Shown one piece after another: positions 23,102 through 32,895 of a stretch of DNA of 64,000 nt. The notes below the pieces were generated by a model. The model searched no databases. It saw only the letters and a program-made list of their open reading frames with translations, and was not told the DNA's origin. Where the stretch lies: positions 3,720,001 through 3,784,000 of the forward strand of contig JAVLRN010000004.1 of the NCBI GenBank assembly GCA_032821775.1, given 5' to 3'. Every line of letters begins with the position of its first letter. Position 1 is the stretch's first letter. A program made the position numbers and the translations under genes. The stretch is from Sanguinoderma infundibulare (taxonomy: Eukaryota > Basidiomycota > Agaricomycetes > Polyporales > Polyporaceae).

Positions 23102-24155
23102 CCCAGTCAAAACCCCATCTATTCCCAGCAATTGCCAGTCATTCTGAGCGATTGCCATCTTTTGCCATCTTTTTCCAGCTATTCTCGGCGCCTGAGGAAG
23201 CCATTTTTGTCTCAATGCCGTCAACTTAGTTGTAGTTTCTGCCACTCCTATATAACAACTTTGCCCGACTTGTATAACTACGCCGGGCGCTTGGTGCATT
23301 CCTACAACAACATAGGCGGCCCCCCTATTATACTTGCACACTCGCTTGCTGGCGCCTGTCTCTCCCCATTGTTTTCAACTGGGCCGCCATCGAGCCCGCC
23401 AATGACGTCATCACCCTGCCCAACGTCCTCTTAAGATGGGCGACGGCCACTTTCCCTTCGCTGCCTCTTTCTTCCCCCCACCATCCATCCGGTCGCGCTC
23501 CCTGCCCGCCGTTGCCCTGCCCTGCTTTCTGTGTGCAGGGAAGTGTGCGACTGCATAATTGACACGTCATGATGCACAGCTGACTAATTTGCCAGGCTAA
23601 GCAAGATGCGCGTATGTGCATGACGTAGGTATGTGAACTGACGAGATGTATGCGCGTCGATGGGCATCAACTAACGATCATGTAGGTGACAGGTTGAGAC
23701 CACGACTCGCTACTTACATACACCGCATGGTGGCGGCAGATGAGCGGGTCAGGAGCGCGTTGGGTTTCCGGGCGGGATAGGTATCTGTACCCGCACGCAG
23801 GGGCGGGGGCGGGGGCGGGGACGCATTCGGGATGAGTGCAAGTGGCCCCGCGCGCCGCCGCGGACTGCTGTAGCTATTTTTAGATACCCCAATAGAATGC
23901 TTCAGCGCGATCAGTGCCGTATATGAGCTTTCCTGGCCGTTTGCTAGCCTTTCCTATCTTTTTGTGGCGCAGACAACAGCTGGCAAGAGACCGAATTCGA
24001 CGCCAATGGACGGAAAAATCTGAATGATGGCAAATGGCTTTTTGCATGCATTTCCATCCATTACTGTCCATTTCTATCAAATTCCGTCATTTTCTGGCTA
24101 CATGGCATACGGAAAAAGACAGGAATGGCTGGAAACAGCCGGGGTTTTGACTGGG
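23102..24155. mobile_element. Non-autonomous TIR element, 1,054 bases
   Basis: Both ends carry the 15-base inverted repeat CCCAGTCAAAACCCC, and weaker matching continues for another 13 bases (…TTCCCAGC versus …TTTCCAGC). The element is bounded by CTTCACC at 23095-23101 and 24156-24162, a 7-base target duplication. Subterminal regions are rich in short repeated TTGCCAT, TTTCCA and CCAGTCATT-like words on both sides. No transposase was recognised, so it must be mobilised in trans. The superfamily is uncertain; hAT-like elements are possible although they usually make 8-base duplications. The right end abuts the stop codon of F-box copy C. Confidence 0.7.
23800..23820 (+). repeat. G-quadruplex-type G-run
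   Basis: Four runs of four to five G separated by single C bases (GGGGCGGGGGC repeated) lie inside the 1,054-base element. The arrangement satisfies the usual G-quadruplex pattern on the plus strand. No function is inferred. Confidence 0.5.
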
Positions 24156-24157
24156 CT

Positions 24158-24723
24158 TCACCACCGGACCTCCGTAACTTTAAGCAATCCTCGCAAGTGA
24201 AGACCAGGCAAGGCCTTGTGAGCCCCAGCGACGACGTCTTCCCAAGGCCCTCGACGTTCCAGATCGAGTATGATGCGTAGCTCGACTTCTTCCATGAAGG
24301 GGAACTTGTCCGCAGTTACCGCTTTGTCGAACTCTTCCAGCCGTAACATGCGTCGGTCGTCTAGGGTGGTCGCCAGACTCAGGCCGTGCAGGTAGATCAC
24401 AACCTTGCGTAACGTCTTTGATGCTTGGAAGAGCATGCCGGCGCGGGCGAGACTCAGCACCGGGATATCCTCAGGCTGGCATTTGTCTGAGTCAACTGAT
24501 ACTCGGAGGTAGATGTGGATGGTCAGGGACTCGAGCTTCGGGCACGCGGCGAGGTTGAGTACGTGTCGGTGGCACTGCATGACCGCAAAGACCGTCTGTC
24601 CGGCTTGATACGGGAGATTATAATGAAGAGCAGTTCTACAGGTAGAACGCACAGCTGCAGCGTAAGATACCCGCTGAGACGTGCCATCAGAGCGAGTGGA
24701 CGGTGGTGGTCGGAACGAAACAC
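24158..24723 (-). pseudogene. F-box/LRR-like family copy C, internally deleted
   Basis: The minus strand begins with an F-box (CVLPVELLFIIISRIKP, near 24640) in the family's usual setting (SDHHRPLALMARLS). At about 24575 it jumps in another frame to the leucine-rich part (HVLNLAACPKLESLTIHIY, then LSLARAGMLFQASKTLRKVVI) and ends GLLKVTEVRW at 24158. Several hundred codons present in copies A and B are missing, and the frames do not join. Its promoter has been pushed 5.7 kb away by the palindromic element at 24743. Confidence 0.7.
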
Positions 24724-24734
24724 GTTGGCGCTTA

Positions 24735-24742
24735 ATCACGAG
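24735..24742 (+). repeat. Target-site duplication, left (ATCACGAG)
   Basis: ATCACGAG stands directly before the left end of the palindromic element and recurs directly after its right end at 30415-30422. Comparison with the intact-looking upstream region at 63300-63340 shows that the insertion split the 5' region of F-box copy C at this point. Confidence 0.8.
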
Positions 24743-24770
24743 CACCTGATCATCACGGTATTCCCACATA

Positions 24771-24808
24771 ATTAGGCTGGCATGGCGCCTATCGCATGGC
24801 AGCCTAAT
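24771..24808. repeat. Subterminal hairpin of the palindromic element
   Basis: ATTAGGCTGGCAT and ATGGCAGCCTAAT form a 13-base stem with one mismatch around a 12-base loop, starting 28 bases inside the end. The mirror copy is at 30349-30386. Such subterminal hairpins may be transposase-binding or end-recognition structures. Confidence 0.6.
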
Positions 24809-24825
24809 AACCTCGAAACACGTTA

Positions 24826-26310
24826 CAGTACTTTGCATAAAACACTGCAGGCCGCGTGCCCGCAAAAACCTATTTGTATCTATTTGTACCGTGTCCAAAC
24901 CCTAGGGTTTGTGTGACAATTGTTCAGTTTTCACTCCCTCGGCACTGTTGCCTGCCGCCGCCTGGGTACCTTGCTCTTGACTTCATCATGGTTTGAGCCT
25001 TGGCCCTCAGGATAGTATCCTGTCTAGCAGGCGAGCACCGGTTTGGGCCTCATTTAGTTTTCCGCTTCTACGGACTGAGGAAGGAGGTCGATTGGTGGGG
25101 CATAAGGGAATACTGTACACGGTGGAGGTATGACTGCTATCTATCGTACATGACTCACGAGCGCATATATACCGGTGTCACTTCGAACAGCGGGACGAGG
25201 GGAAGTATTGAGGGCGTTATGCGGATTTTCGTCTAAGTGGTGTACATACGCACTGCACTGGATCATAGAGGGTCGTACGAAATAGGGATTGGATTGAATC
25301 ACACATTGCGAGACCAACACGGAGAGACGGGATAAGCAAGGGGCGAGAAGGGCGAGATGTGACGATGTACTGTACACGGCGGATGACTGCTAGCTATCGT
25401 ACACAAGCATATATACTGATGCCACTTCGAACGGTAGAGATGAGGGGAAGTACAGAGGCGCGATGTAGGGGTTTTCGTCTATGTGGTGCAATACGGACTG
25501 CGGTGGATCATAGACGGTTGTGTGCAGTTACGAGCAGACTGAAACACCGAACGCGAGACTAGGACAGAGAGACTGGACAGGCAAGGTACGAGAAGGGATA
25601 TGGACGTGGTGGAACTGGTACACATGACTTGGAATTCAGAGTGCGAGCGGATGGGAGTAGGCGACACTGAGCAGCTTGGTGGACGAGCACCACCTTGCGA
25701 GCGAAATCGGTGCACGTCTGCTGGCATTCATCGAGGCGGCATCTTGACCGCTGGGCAGAGAGGGATGTACTCTTTATCGCGATGGAACAGCACCTCTCGA
25801 CAATACACACCTTTATATATCCTGATGGGGGCTGACCACCGCGCAATCCCACCCATCCTCTACCAGCTCAGAATGCCAAAATCCAACACTCGCAACCGGG
25901 TATGCTCAGGACCAGCCGGGCTCGTTCATGTCCAGAATGAGCTTGTCGGTGTCCAGATTGCGCTAGCTTGTTGTGACTTGGGCGGAATTGTTGTACCGGA
26001 GCTGATGGAAAAGATTGGGGTGGCAGGGGACAAAGTGGGTCGACTTGGGGCGAAGGATGACAGCGTAGGTAGCTCAGAGAAGATGCAGCAAGTGGAACGG
26101 TGAGGGATGGACTGAGGGAGACGTAGATTGGGTAGGAGATGCAAGCTGAGGAGTGTGATGCGAATCATCACGATCATTAATCACAAAGAATTGTCACGCG
26201 GGGATAAGCTGTCTCCCCAAAATGGTAAATCACCCCATTTGTTGATGGAACAAATAGATACAAACAGGTTTTGCGGGCATGCGACCTGCAGTGTTTTATG
26301 CAAAGTACTG
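24826..26310. mobile_element. Nested TA-flanked TIR element (left arm)
   Basis: The ends CAGTACTTTGCATAAAAC... and ...GTTTTATGCAAAGTACTG are inverted, with similarity extending over about 60 bases (24826-24890 and 26250-26310), and TA stands outside each end. A TA duplication and a CAGT start fit the Tc1/mariner-pogo group. No transposase was recognised in the 1,485 bases, so it is a non-autonomous copy nested in the progenitor of the palindrome. The mirror copy is at 28847-30331. Confidence 0.65.
25111..25610 (+). repeat. Two-copy degenerate tandem repeat (left arm)
   Basis: The unit starting TACTGTACACGG at 25111 recurs at 25368, a period of about 257 bases. Shared landmarks include ATGACTGCTA, CTATCGTACA, CACTTCGAACG, TTTTCGTCTA and GGATCATAGA. 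The copies differ by scattered changes and small indels, so the duplication is older than the palindrome. The mirror copy is at 29547-30046. Confidence 0.65.
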
Positions 26311-26379
26311 TAAACCCCAGCACTGCCAGTAAGACTGCCAATACACCCCTCCGGAATACTGCTTAAGGTAAGGATCAGC

Positions 26380-27108
26380 GTCCCCGCTATCAAGTCGTTA
26401 TCTGGGTTACTGATAATGAGGCTATCATCGATCACAGATAACGCTGGGCGTTGAATACGAGGTTCCCGCGCATCCCGCCGGCGCCACCGCTCCCTCCCAC
26501 GTCCGCGGCTGCCGGACTAGTCGTGCTCGCTGTCTCCGACGGTGAGCACGACTATCTCCACCATTTCTTCACTGTTTCATCCCATTCTTTCACCAATCGT
26601 AGTTAGATACATATCTAGATCATGTTTATCAACATGTCGAGCCACTACAGCCCACTCCGCCCTCCCTGGCGGCATCTTGAGAATTTGCAACTGCAGTCGG
26701 CGCCAACCGTGGGGCGTTGAGTATCGCGCGCCTCCGTGTTTCTTCCCAATAGGGAAGGTCACCATGAAGCAAACATTCTTGGAGTTGTTCTGAGGGCAAT
26801 ACTTATCCGATTTCGTTCGTTTTAGGCTTGTTTTTTTCGTGATTTTAAGATGGTTCCAACGCGTCCAGCAGTGTATTATTAAGTGAGCTATTGACTGTGC
26901 TATCAGGTATACAATGGTTGCCTCAAACAAGTAAAGAATGGTATGTATCTCGATCAATTCTCCATGTATCTGTTCATGAAAGGGCTCGTTGGAACTGCAC
27001 TACGAATGCGGTTCCAACGAGGCCTTGGACGTATGAATCCGTCCATCAGTTCCCGAGATATGCTGACCCTCACCTCCTACCAGGAGGACAGGTAGGCATA
27101 TCTCGGGA
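26380..27108. repeat. Cluster of hairpins in the inner arm
   Basis: Four short inverted repeats were seen: GTTATCTG/CAGATAAC (about 26397-26444), TAGTCGTGCTC/GAGCACGACTA (26518-26554), CTCGTTGGAAC/GTTCCAACGAG (26985-27021) and TCCCGAGATATGC/GCATATCTCGGGA (27051-27108). A longer imperfect pair (GTTCGTTTTAGGCTTG at 26815 and its complement near 27500) brackets the segment. All are mirrored in the right arm. They are not explained by any coding function. Confidence 0.55.
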
Positions 27109-27541
27109 CTTAGACCTCCTATTTGCGTCGTTTTTGTTGCTAACGATATCTACATGTCACTATAGCATGGGAACCTCTATATGCGGCCGCTGTATGCCCT
27201 GTATAAATTTCAGAAAGGTGAGTCCTGTATTCCAGTGCTTAACCCATTCTCACCAAGATATCTCTGTCCCACATTGCGTCCCCTTGGATTTCTATAGCTC
27301 ATCTGAAAGCTGTGGTTCGGGGCTTTCCAGCGACCCCCATATTGCCTATGTACCATTGCTAGAACAGCCAGAATTCATATCCCTTTCTCCTCCCCCCTGT
27401 GTGCCTAATGTTTTGCATACAGCTCTCCCAAATGTTTGCCAATCGTCATGTATTATACCCTGTTGGAATCAGGAAATATACTGCTTTCAAACAAGCCCAA
27501 AACGAACAAAATCGACCACAAACTCGCTAAGATACAGATTG

Positions 27542-27615
27542 TAGCATCCGGATGGCTAGTGTCCAAGTAATATTGCATTGGGTTATGGCTGCCTTAGGCT
27601 AGCTCCTGGGTTCTG
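27542..27615. other. Unpaired centre of the palindrome
   Basis: These 74 bases have no inverted partner and would form the loop. They include a small near-palindrome, CATCCGGATG, at 27546-27555. The centre lies at 27578.5. Confidence 0.8.
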
Positions 27616-30414
27616 CAATCTGTATCTTAGCGAGTTTGTGGTCGATTTTGTTCGTTTTGGGCTTGTTTGAAAGCAGTATATTTCCTGATTCCAACAGGGT
27701 ATAATACATGACGATTGGCAAACATTTGGGAGAGCTGTATGCAAAACATTAGGCACACAGGGGGGAGGAGAAAGGGATATGAATTCTGGCTGTTCTAGCA
27801 ATGGTACATAGGCAATATGGGGGTCGCTGGAAAGCCCCGAACCACAGCTTTCAGATGAGCTATAGAAATCCAAGGGGACGCAATGTGGGACAGAGATATC
27901 TTGGTGAGAATGGGTTAAGCACTGGAATACAGGACTCACCTTTCTGAAATTTATACAGGGCATACAGCGGCCGCATATAGAGGTTCCCATGCTATAGTGA
28001 CATGTAGATATCGTTAGCAACAAAAACGACGCAAATAGGAGGTCTAAGTCCCGAGATATGCCTACCTGTCCTCCTGGTAGGAGGTGAGGGTCAGCATATC
28101 TCGGGAACTGATGGACGGATTCATACGTCCAAGGCCTCGTTGGAACCGCATTCGTAGTGCAGTTCCAACGAGCCCTTTCATGAACAGATACATGGAGAAT
28201 TGATCGAGATACATACCATTCTTTACTTGTTTGAGGCAACCATTGTATACCTGATAGCACAGTCAATAGCTCACTTAATAATACACTGCTGGACGCGTTG
28301 GAACCATCTTAAAATCACGAAAAAAACAAGCCTAAAACGAACGAAATCGGATAAGTATTGCCCTCAGAACAACTCCAAGAATGTTTGCTTCATGGTGACC
28401 TTCCCTATTGGGAAGAAACACGGAGGCGCGCGATACTCAACGCCCCACGGTTGGCGCCGACTGCAGTTGCAAATTCTCAAGATGCCGCCAGGGAGGGCGG
28501 AGTGGGCTGTAGTGGCTCGACATGTTGATAAACATGATCTAGATATGTATCTAACTACGATTGGTGAAAGAATGGGATGAAACAGTGAAGAAATGGTGGA
28601 GATAGTCGTGCTCACCGTCGGAGACAGCGAGCACGACTAGTCCGGCAGCCGCGGACGTGGGAGGGAGCGGTGGCGCCGGCGGGATGCGCGGGAACCTCGT
28701 ATTCAACGCCCAGCGTTATCTGTGATCGATGATAGCCTCATTATCAGTAACCCAGATAACGACTTGATAGCGGGGACGCTGATCCTTACCTTAAGCAGTA
28801 TTCCGGAGGGGTGTATTGGCAGTCTTACTGGCAGTGCTGGGGTTTACAGTACTTTGCATAAAACACTGCAGGTCGCATGCCCGCAAAACCTGTTTGTATC
28901 TATTTGTTCCATCAACAAATGGGGTGATTTACCATTTTGGGGAGACAGCTTATCCCCGCGTGACAATTCTTTGTGATTAATGATCGTGATGATTCGCATC
29001 ACACTCCTCAGCTTGCATCTCCTACCCAATCTACGTCTCCCTCAGTCCATCCCTCACCGTTCCACTTGCTGCATCTTCTCTGAGCTACCTACGCTGTCAT
29101 CCTTCGCCCCAAGTCGACCCACTTTGTCCCCTGCCACCCCAATCTTTTCCATCAGCTCCGGTACAACAATTCCGCCCAAGTCACAACAAGCTAGCGCAAT
29201 CTGGACACCGACAAGCTCATTCTGGACATGAACGAGCCCGGCTGGTCCTGAGCATACCCGGTTGCGAGTGTTGGATTTTGGCATTCTGAGCTGGTAGAGG
29301 ATGGGTGGGATTGCGCGGTGGTCAGCCCCCATCAGGATATATAAAGGTGTGTATTGTCGAGAGGTGCTGTTCCATCGCGATAAAGAGTACATCCCTCTCT
29401 GCCCAGCGGTCAAGATGCCGCCTCGATGAATGCCAGCAGACGTGCACCGATTTCGCTCGCAAGGTGGTGCTCGTCCACCAAGCTGCTCAGTGTCGCCTAC
29501 TCCCATCCGCTCGCACTCTGAATTCCAAGTCATGTGTACCAGTTCCACCACGTCCATATCCCTTCTCGTACCTTGCCTGTCCAGTCTCTCTGTCCTAGTC
29601 TCGCGTTCGGTGTTTCAGTCTGCTCGTAACTGCACACAACCGTCTATGATCCACCGCAGTCCGTATTGCACCACATAGACGAAAACCCCTACATCACGCC
29701 TCTGTACTTCCCCTCATCTCTACCGTTCGAAGTGGCATCAGTATATATGCTTGTGTACGATAGCTAGCAGTCATCCGCCGTGTACAGTACATCGTCACAT
29801 CTCGCCCTTCTCGCCCCTTGCTTATCCCGTCTCTCCGTGTTGGTCTCGCAATGTGTGATTCAATCCAATCCCTATTTCGTACGACCCTCTATGATCCAGT
29901 GCAGTGCGTATGTACACCACTTAGACGAAAATCCGCATAACGCCCTCAATACTTCCCCTCGTCCCGCTGTTCGAAGTGACGCCGGTATATATGCGCTCGT
30001 GAGTCATGTACGATAGATAGCAGTCATACCTCCACCGTGTACAGTATTCCCTTATGCCCCACCAATCGACCTCCTTCCTCAGTCCGTAGAAGCGGAAAAC
30101 TAAATGAGGCCCAAACCGGTGCTCGCCTGCTAGACAGGATACTATCCTGAGGGCCAAGGCTCAAACCATGATGAAGTCAAGAGCAAGGTACCCAGGCGGC
30201 GGCAGGCAACAGTGCCGAGGGAGTGAAAACTGAACAATTGTCACACAAACCCTAGGGTTTGGACACGGTACAAATAGATACAAATAGGTTTTTGCGGGCA
30301 CGCGGCCTGCAGTGTTTTATGCAAAGTACTGTAACGTGTTTCGAGGTTATTAGGCTGCCATGCGATAGGCGCCATGCCAGCCTAATTATGTGGGAATACC
30401 GTGATGATCAGGTG
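27616..30414 (-). repeat. Right arm of the palindrome
   Basis: 2,799 bases, inverted complement of 24743-27541 with one difference noticed (29981). The inner features of the left arm appear in reverse order. The mirrored reading frames of the two arms are the same proteins apart from one Thr/Ala change. Confidence 0.9.
28847..30331. mobile_element. Nested TA-flanked TIR element (right arm)
   Basis: Mirror image of the element at 24826-26310, with the same CAGTACT ends and flanking TA bases. It is not an independent insertion: its position is exactly the palindrome partner of the left copy. Confidence 0.65.
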
Positions 30415-30422
30415 ATCACGAG
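30415..30422 (+). repeat. Target-site duplication, right (ATCACGAG)
   Basis: Direct repeat of 24735-24742, immediately after the last base of the palindrome. Beyond it the sequence matches the region upstream of the F-box exon at 63278-63320. Confidence 0.8.
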
Positions 30423-30683
30423 CCGGGCAGACGGGCGGACATCCCAATCAGGAAAGATTAGCGGGCCCGGGGATCTTCCGGCAGGCAAGTCCTTCGCAAC
30501 GTCGTATGCAATCTGTACCACTACCGTTCGCATATATGCATCGTGGTCCAGGTCCTGGTCATCCAATTGGCGTTGCATTCTACATAAGTACGTTCTCGGG
30601 CTATCGTAGAGATATTTATATCCGACCGTCGCGTTTTCTGACTTCTCTTTCGTTTCAGGTAACCCAACTGGCCAGTGGTAGAC
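30423..30683. promoter_or_regulatory. MYND-proximal half of a split F-box/MYND intergenic region
   Basis: It contains TCCCAATCAGGAAAG, CCGGGGATCTTCCGGCAGG and TGGTCATCCAATTGG, the blocks also seen at 10728-10920 and, reversed, at 63180-63300. A TATA-like GATATTTATATCC lies at 30611-30623, about 70 bases before the MYND start. The CGCGCTTTG/AACTACTT pair of the other MYND promoters is absent. Confidence 0.5.
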
Positions 30684-31775
30684 ATGCCTGATCCCGAGCA
30701 ATTACCACGCCCACACCCTCTCATCGGCGAGAGCCTCTCTTTTGTCCCAGAATGCGGCCATTGCTGCAAGCGAGACGTCCCGCTCAAAAAATGCGCAGGC
30801 TGCGGGATCAGGAAGTACTGCAGCAGAGAATGCCAAAAAGCCTCGTGGCCCACGCACAAGTCGGTGTTTTCCCTTCTGCACCTCTCCCTATGTACACCGC
30901 CCGCCGCTGACGTCCAACATAACATAACATAACGCTCGCCATCCAGGCTGATGTGTCGCTCCGAGGACGCGAACCCCATGAAGACCGCGACCACCCCCGC
31001 CGACGTCGGCCACTCCAGCGGCATGTCTCTCGGCAGGGCCGTCGACCGCTGGTCCAACATGCACTCCTTCACGCGCGCCATCATCGCCCACATCGAGACC
31101 GTCGGCTCCGAGAACTGGTCCCTGCCCGCGGACGGCCCCCGCGTGCTCCTCTTCGGCCTCGTCTCGCGCACGCCGCACGAGGCCGTTGACAGCCCCTCGG
31201 CCGAGTTCCGCATCGACACGCACTACATCCGGCACCAGCGCACCTACATCGAGCACGGCATCTACATCGTCGCGTCCCAGTGGACGCCTGGCGCGACCCG
31301 CCGACGCGAGAGGCTCGCGGAGACCATCCGGGAGGGGGAGGAGAAGAGGACCGGCGAGGGCCCAAAGTTTGCCGGCGTCCTGCCCGTCACGGTCTACCTG
31401 GTGGGCACAGGCATGGTCATGGAGGACCCCTGCCGGATCTACTACCCGCATGGGCTCGAGCCGGCCGAGGGCGTCGACCTGTTCACGCTGGTCGGCCTGA
31501 AGATGCTGATGTACCTCTGCCTCGGCTACGTGCTCCGCCCGCGGGAGCCTGACGACACGTCGACCAGGCTAGCGCTGTCGCGGATCGGCAAGTACGTGCA
31601 GCGGAAGAAGAAGTGGAGGTGGCAGCCCGCGGAGGATGCATGGCACGCGGTGGCGAGAGTCCTGCTGCAAAAGTATTGCTCCATCCTACCCCCAAGCGAG
31701 ATATTCGCGGTCTATCACAAGCTGTGGCCACACGGTATGCCTGGCAACTCCGTCCCGGAGGATGAAATGGACTAG
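30684..31775 (+). CDS. MYND-type zinc-finger protein, divergent copy 4
   Basis: Exons 30684-30859 and 30947-31775 give about 334 residues. The finger is complete (CGHCC, CAGC, YCSREC, HKLMC) and the intron interrupts the same HK codon as in the paralogues. The domain behind it is clearly related but diverged: KFAGVLPVTVYLVGTG, a hydrophobic GLKMLMYLCLGYVLRP helix, a basic KKKWRWQP patch and the terminal PPSEIFAVYHKLWP block. Composition is very GC-rich. It was originally head to head with F-box copy C; the giant palindrome now separates them. The frame is intact. Confidence 0.82.
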
Positions 31776-32895
31776 GTATTATCCTGTCACATCACGCGAC
31801 TGCTATGTATTCACCGCTGCCGCCCAGTTACTGTAACCTTATTACACAGTGTAGAATCACTCTCCAGATCTCCCTGCTGAATCTATATTTATTATGTATG
31901 ACTGCGCATGGTGCTACTTAAAAACGATCATAAACAAGCGAATAAATTTACAGCACGCCCGCGCTCGGTATAAGTACATGGCCACGATTCACCCCATGTC
32001 AGTCCGAGCGGCGACCCTCGAACTCCTTCTCCTGCGGCGAGAACTTGAAAGAAGGTGGCTGTCACCGACACTTGCGTTTTATTGTTCCGGCCTCAGCATG
32101 GTGTCGGCATGGATCGTCGTGTTCCGCTCGACACGGACCTGCAAGTGGTCGGTACCCCTACAGTACGTAGTGAAAAATTCGCGCGGTGTAGGTCAGCAGA
32201 TGCGAAGGTGTGAAGGCGCGGGCAAGAAAATACAGACAAAGATGAATCAGATCGGACACCCACGTCTGTCCGAAGAGGTCCGACGAGGTCGTCGTCGGCG
32301 TTTGCCAAGCGAAATGAAAGATGTGCACCTCTACATCCATCGAAATTGCGAAGCCAACACTCGCCCAAGTACGCCGTGAGCACCCCAGTTGCGAGGTGTG
32401 GAAGATCAGAGTGGCCATTCCATAAGTCAACGCGAGCCGACCCCGGACGGTCGACGTAGCTCGAGTCGCTCGGGCGTACAGTGGATGCTGATGGGTTCTT
32501 CTTGGTACCGAGGGTACCGAGGGTCACGATGCTCATGGGCTCGTCCACGCTTGCAGCCCTCGCTTGGGCCTGGCCATATCAGATGTTTCCTTCGGAGTTC
32601 GGACACCGTCGAAGCCTCGAAGAACCAAGTCAGACGGCATTTTCCTTGCAAGGCTCGAGGCGAAATCAGGGCACCCCATTTCAAAATTCAGAACCATCAG
32701 GTCCTGTGACGTTGACGTCATAGAAATGCCCTGTCGGTCATGAGTTCGACAGAGATGATAAGCTGGTGAAGAAGAAGTCGCAACTGGCCGACGATTGCAT
32801 GCGAGCAGAATGGTGAAAAAAAAAAACACAGATGTCGCTTGCTATCGTACATACATACCCTTGACCGCTATTCTATCCCTTTACGTAGCTCCACA
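31776..32895. other. Intergenic region without recognised gene
   Basis: This 1.1 kb stretch between MYND gene 4 and MsrA has only domain-less open stretches on both strands, including about 150 codons on the minus strand (32093-32548). An A-run of 14 lies near 32815-32828. Nothing else was recognised. Confidence 0.4.

Larger units (their letters stand above)
24743..27541 (+). repeat. Left arm of the palindrome
   Basis: 2,799 bases, inverted complement of 27616-30414. It contains, in order, a subterminal hairpin (24771-24808), a TA-flanked inverted-repeat element (24826-26310), and a stretch with further hairpins (26380-27108). Confidence 0.9.
24743..30414. mobile_element. Giant palindromic fold-back element
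   Basis: Position x pairs with position 55157-x on the opposite strand throughout. The left arm 24743-27541 and right arm 27616-30414 are each 2,799 bases, with a 74-base unpaired centre (27542-27615). By eye one mismatch was seen (25176 versus 29981, T:A against C:G). Termini are CACCTGATCATCACGG...CCGTGATGATCAGGTG. The unit is flanked by the 8-base duplication ATCACGAG, which shows that the whole palindrome inserted as one element. Eight-base duplications are typical of hAT-like transposons. Reading frames up to 227 codons exist in each arm, mirrored, but none resembles a transposase or other known protein. Such a structure can fold into one long hairpin and, if transcribed, would give double-stranded RNA. 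Confidence 0.9.

Noticed and set aside
26891..28266. Reading frames of 217-227 codons in both palindrome arms as a possible transposase
   Set aside because: No DDE, RNase H-like, zinc-finger or other motif is visible, the starts are not ATG in good context, and the frames run through predicted hairpins. Identity between arms is explained by the palindrome itself.
28847..30331. Right nested TIR element as an independent insertion
   Set aside because: Its borders are exactly the palindrome partners of the left copy, so it was copied with the arm.
24743..30414. Palindrome as a pure assembly artefact
   Set aside because: The outer flanks differ, there is a non-palindromic 74-base centre, at least one arm mismatch exists, and an exact 8-base duplication bounds the unit. 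An artefact would not create these; long reads would still be decisive.
32093..32548. Minus-strand frame of 151 codons as a gene
   Set aside because: Composition is not coding-like, competing frames are equally open, and there is no domain or splice logic.
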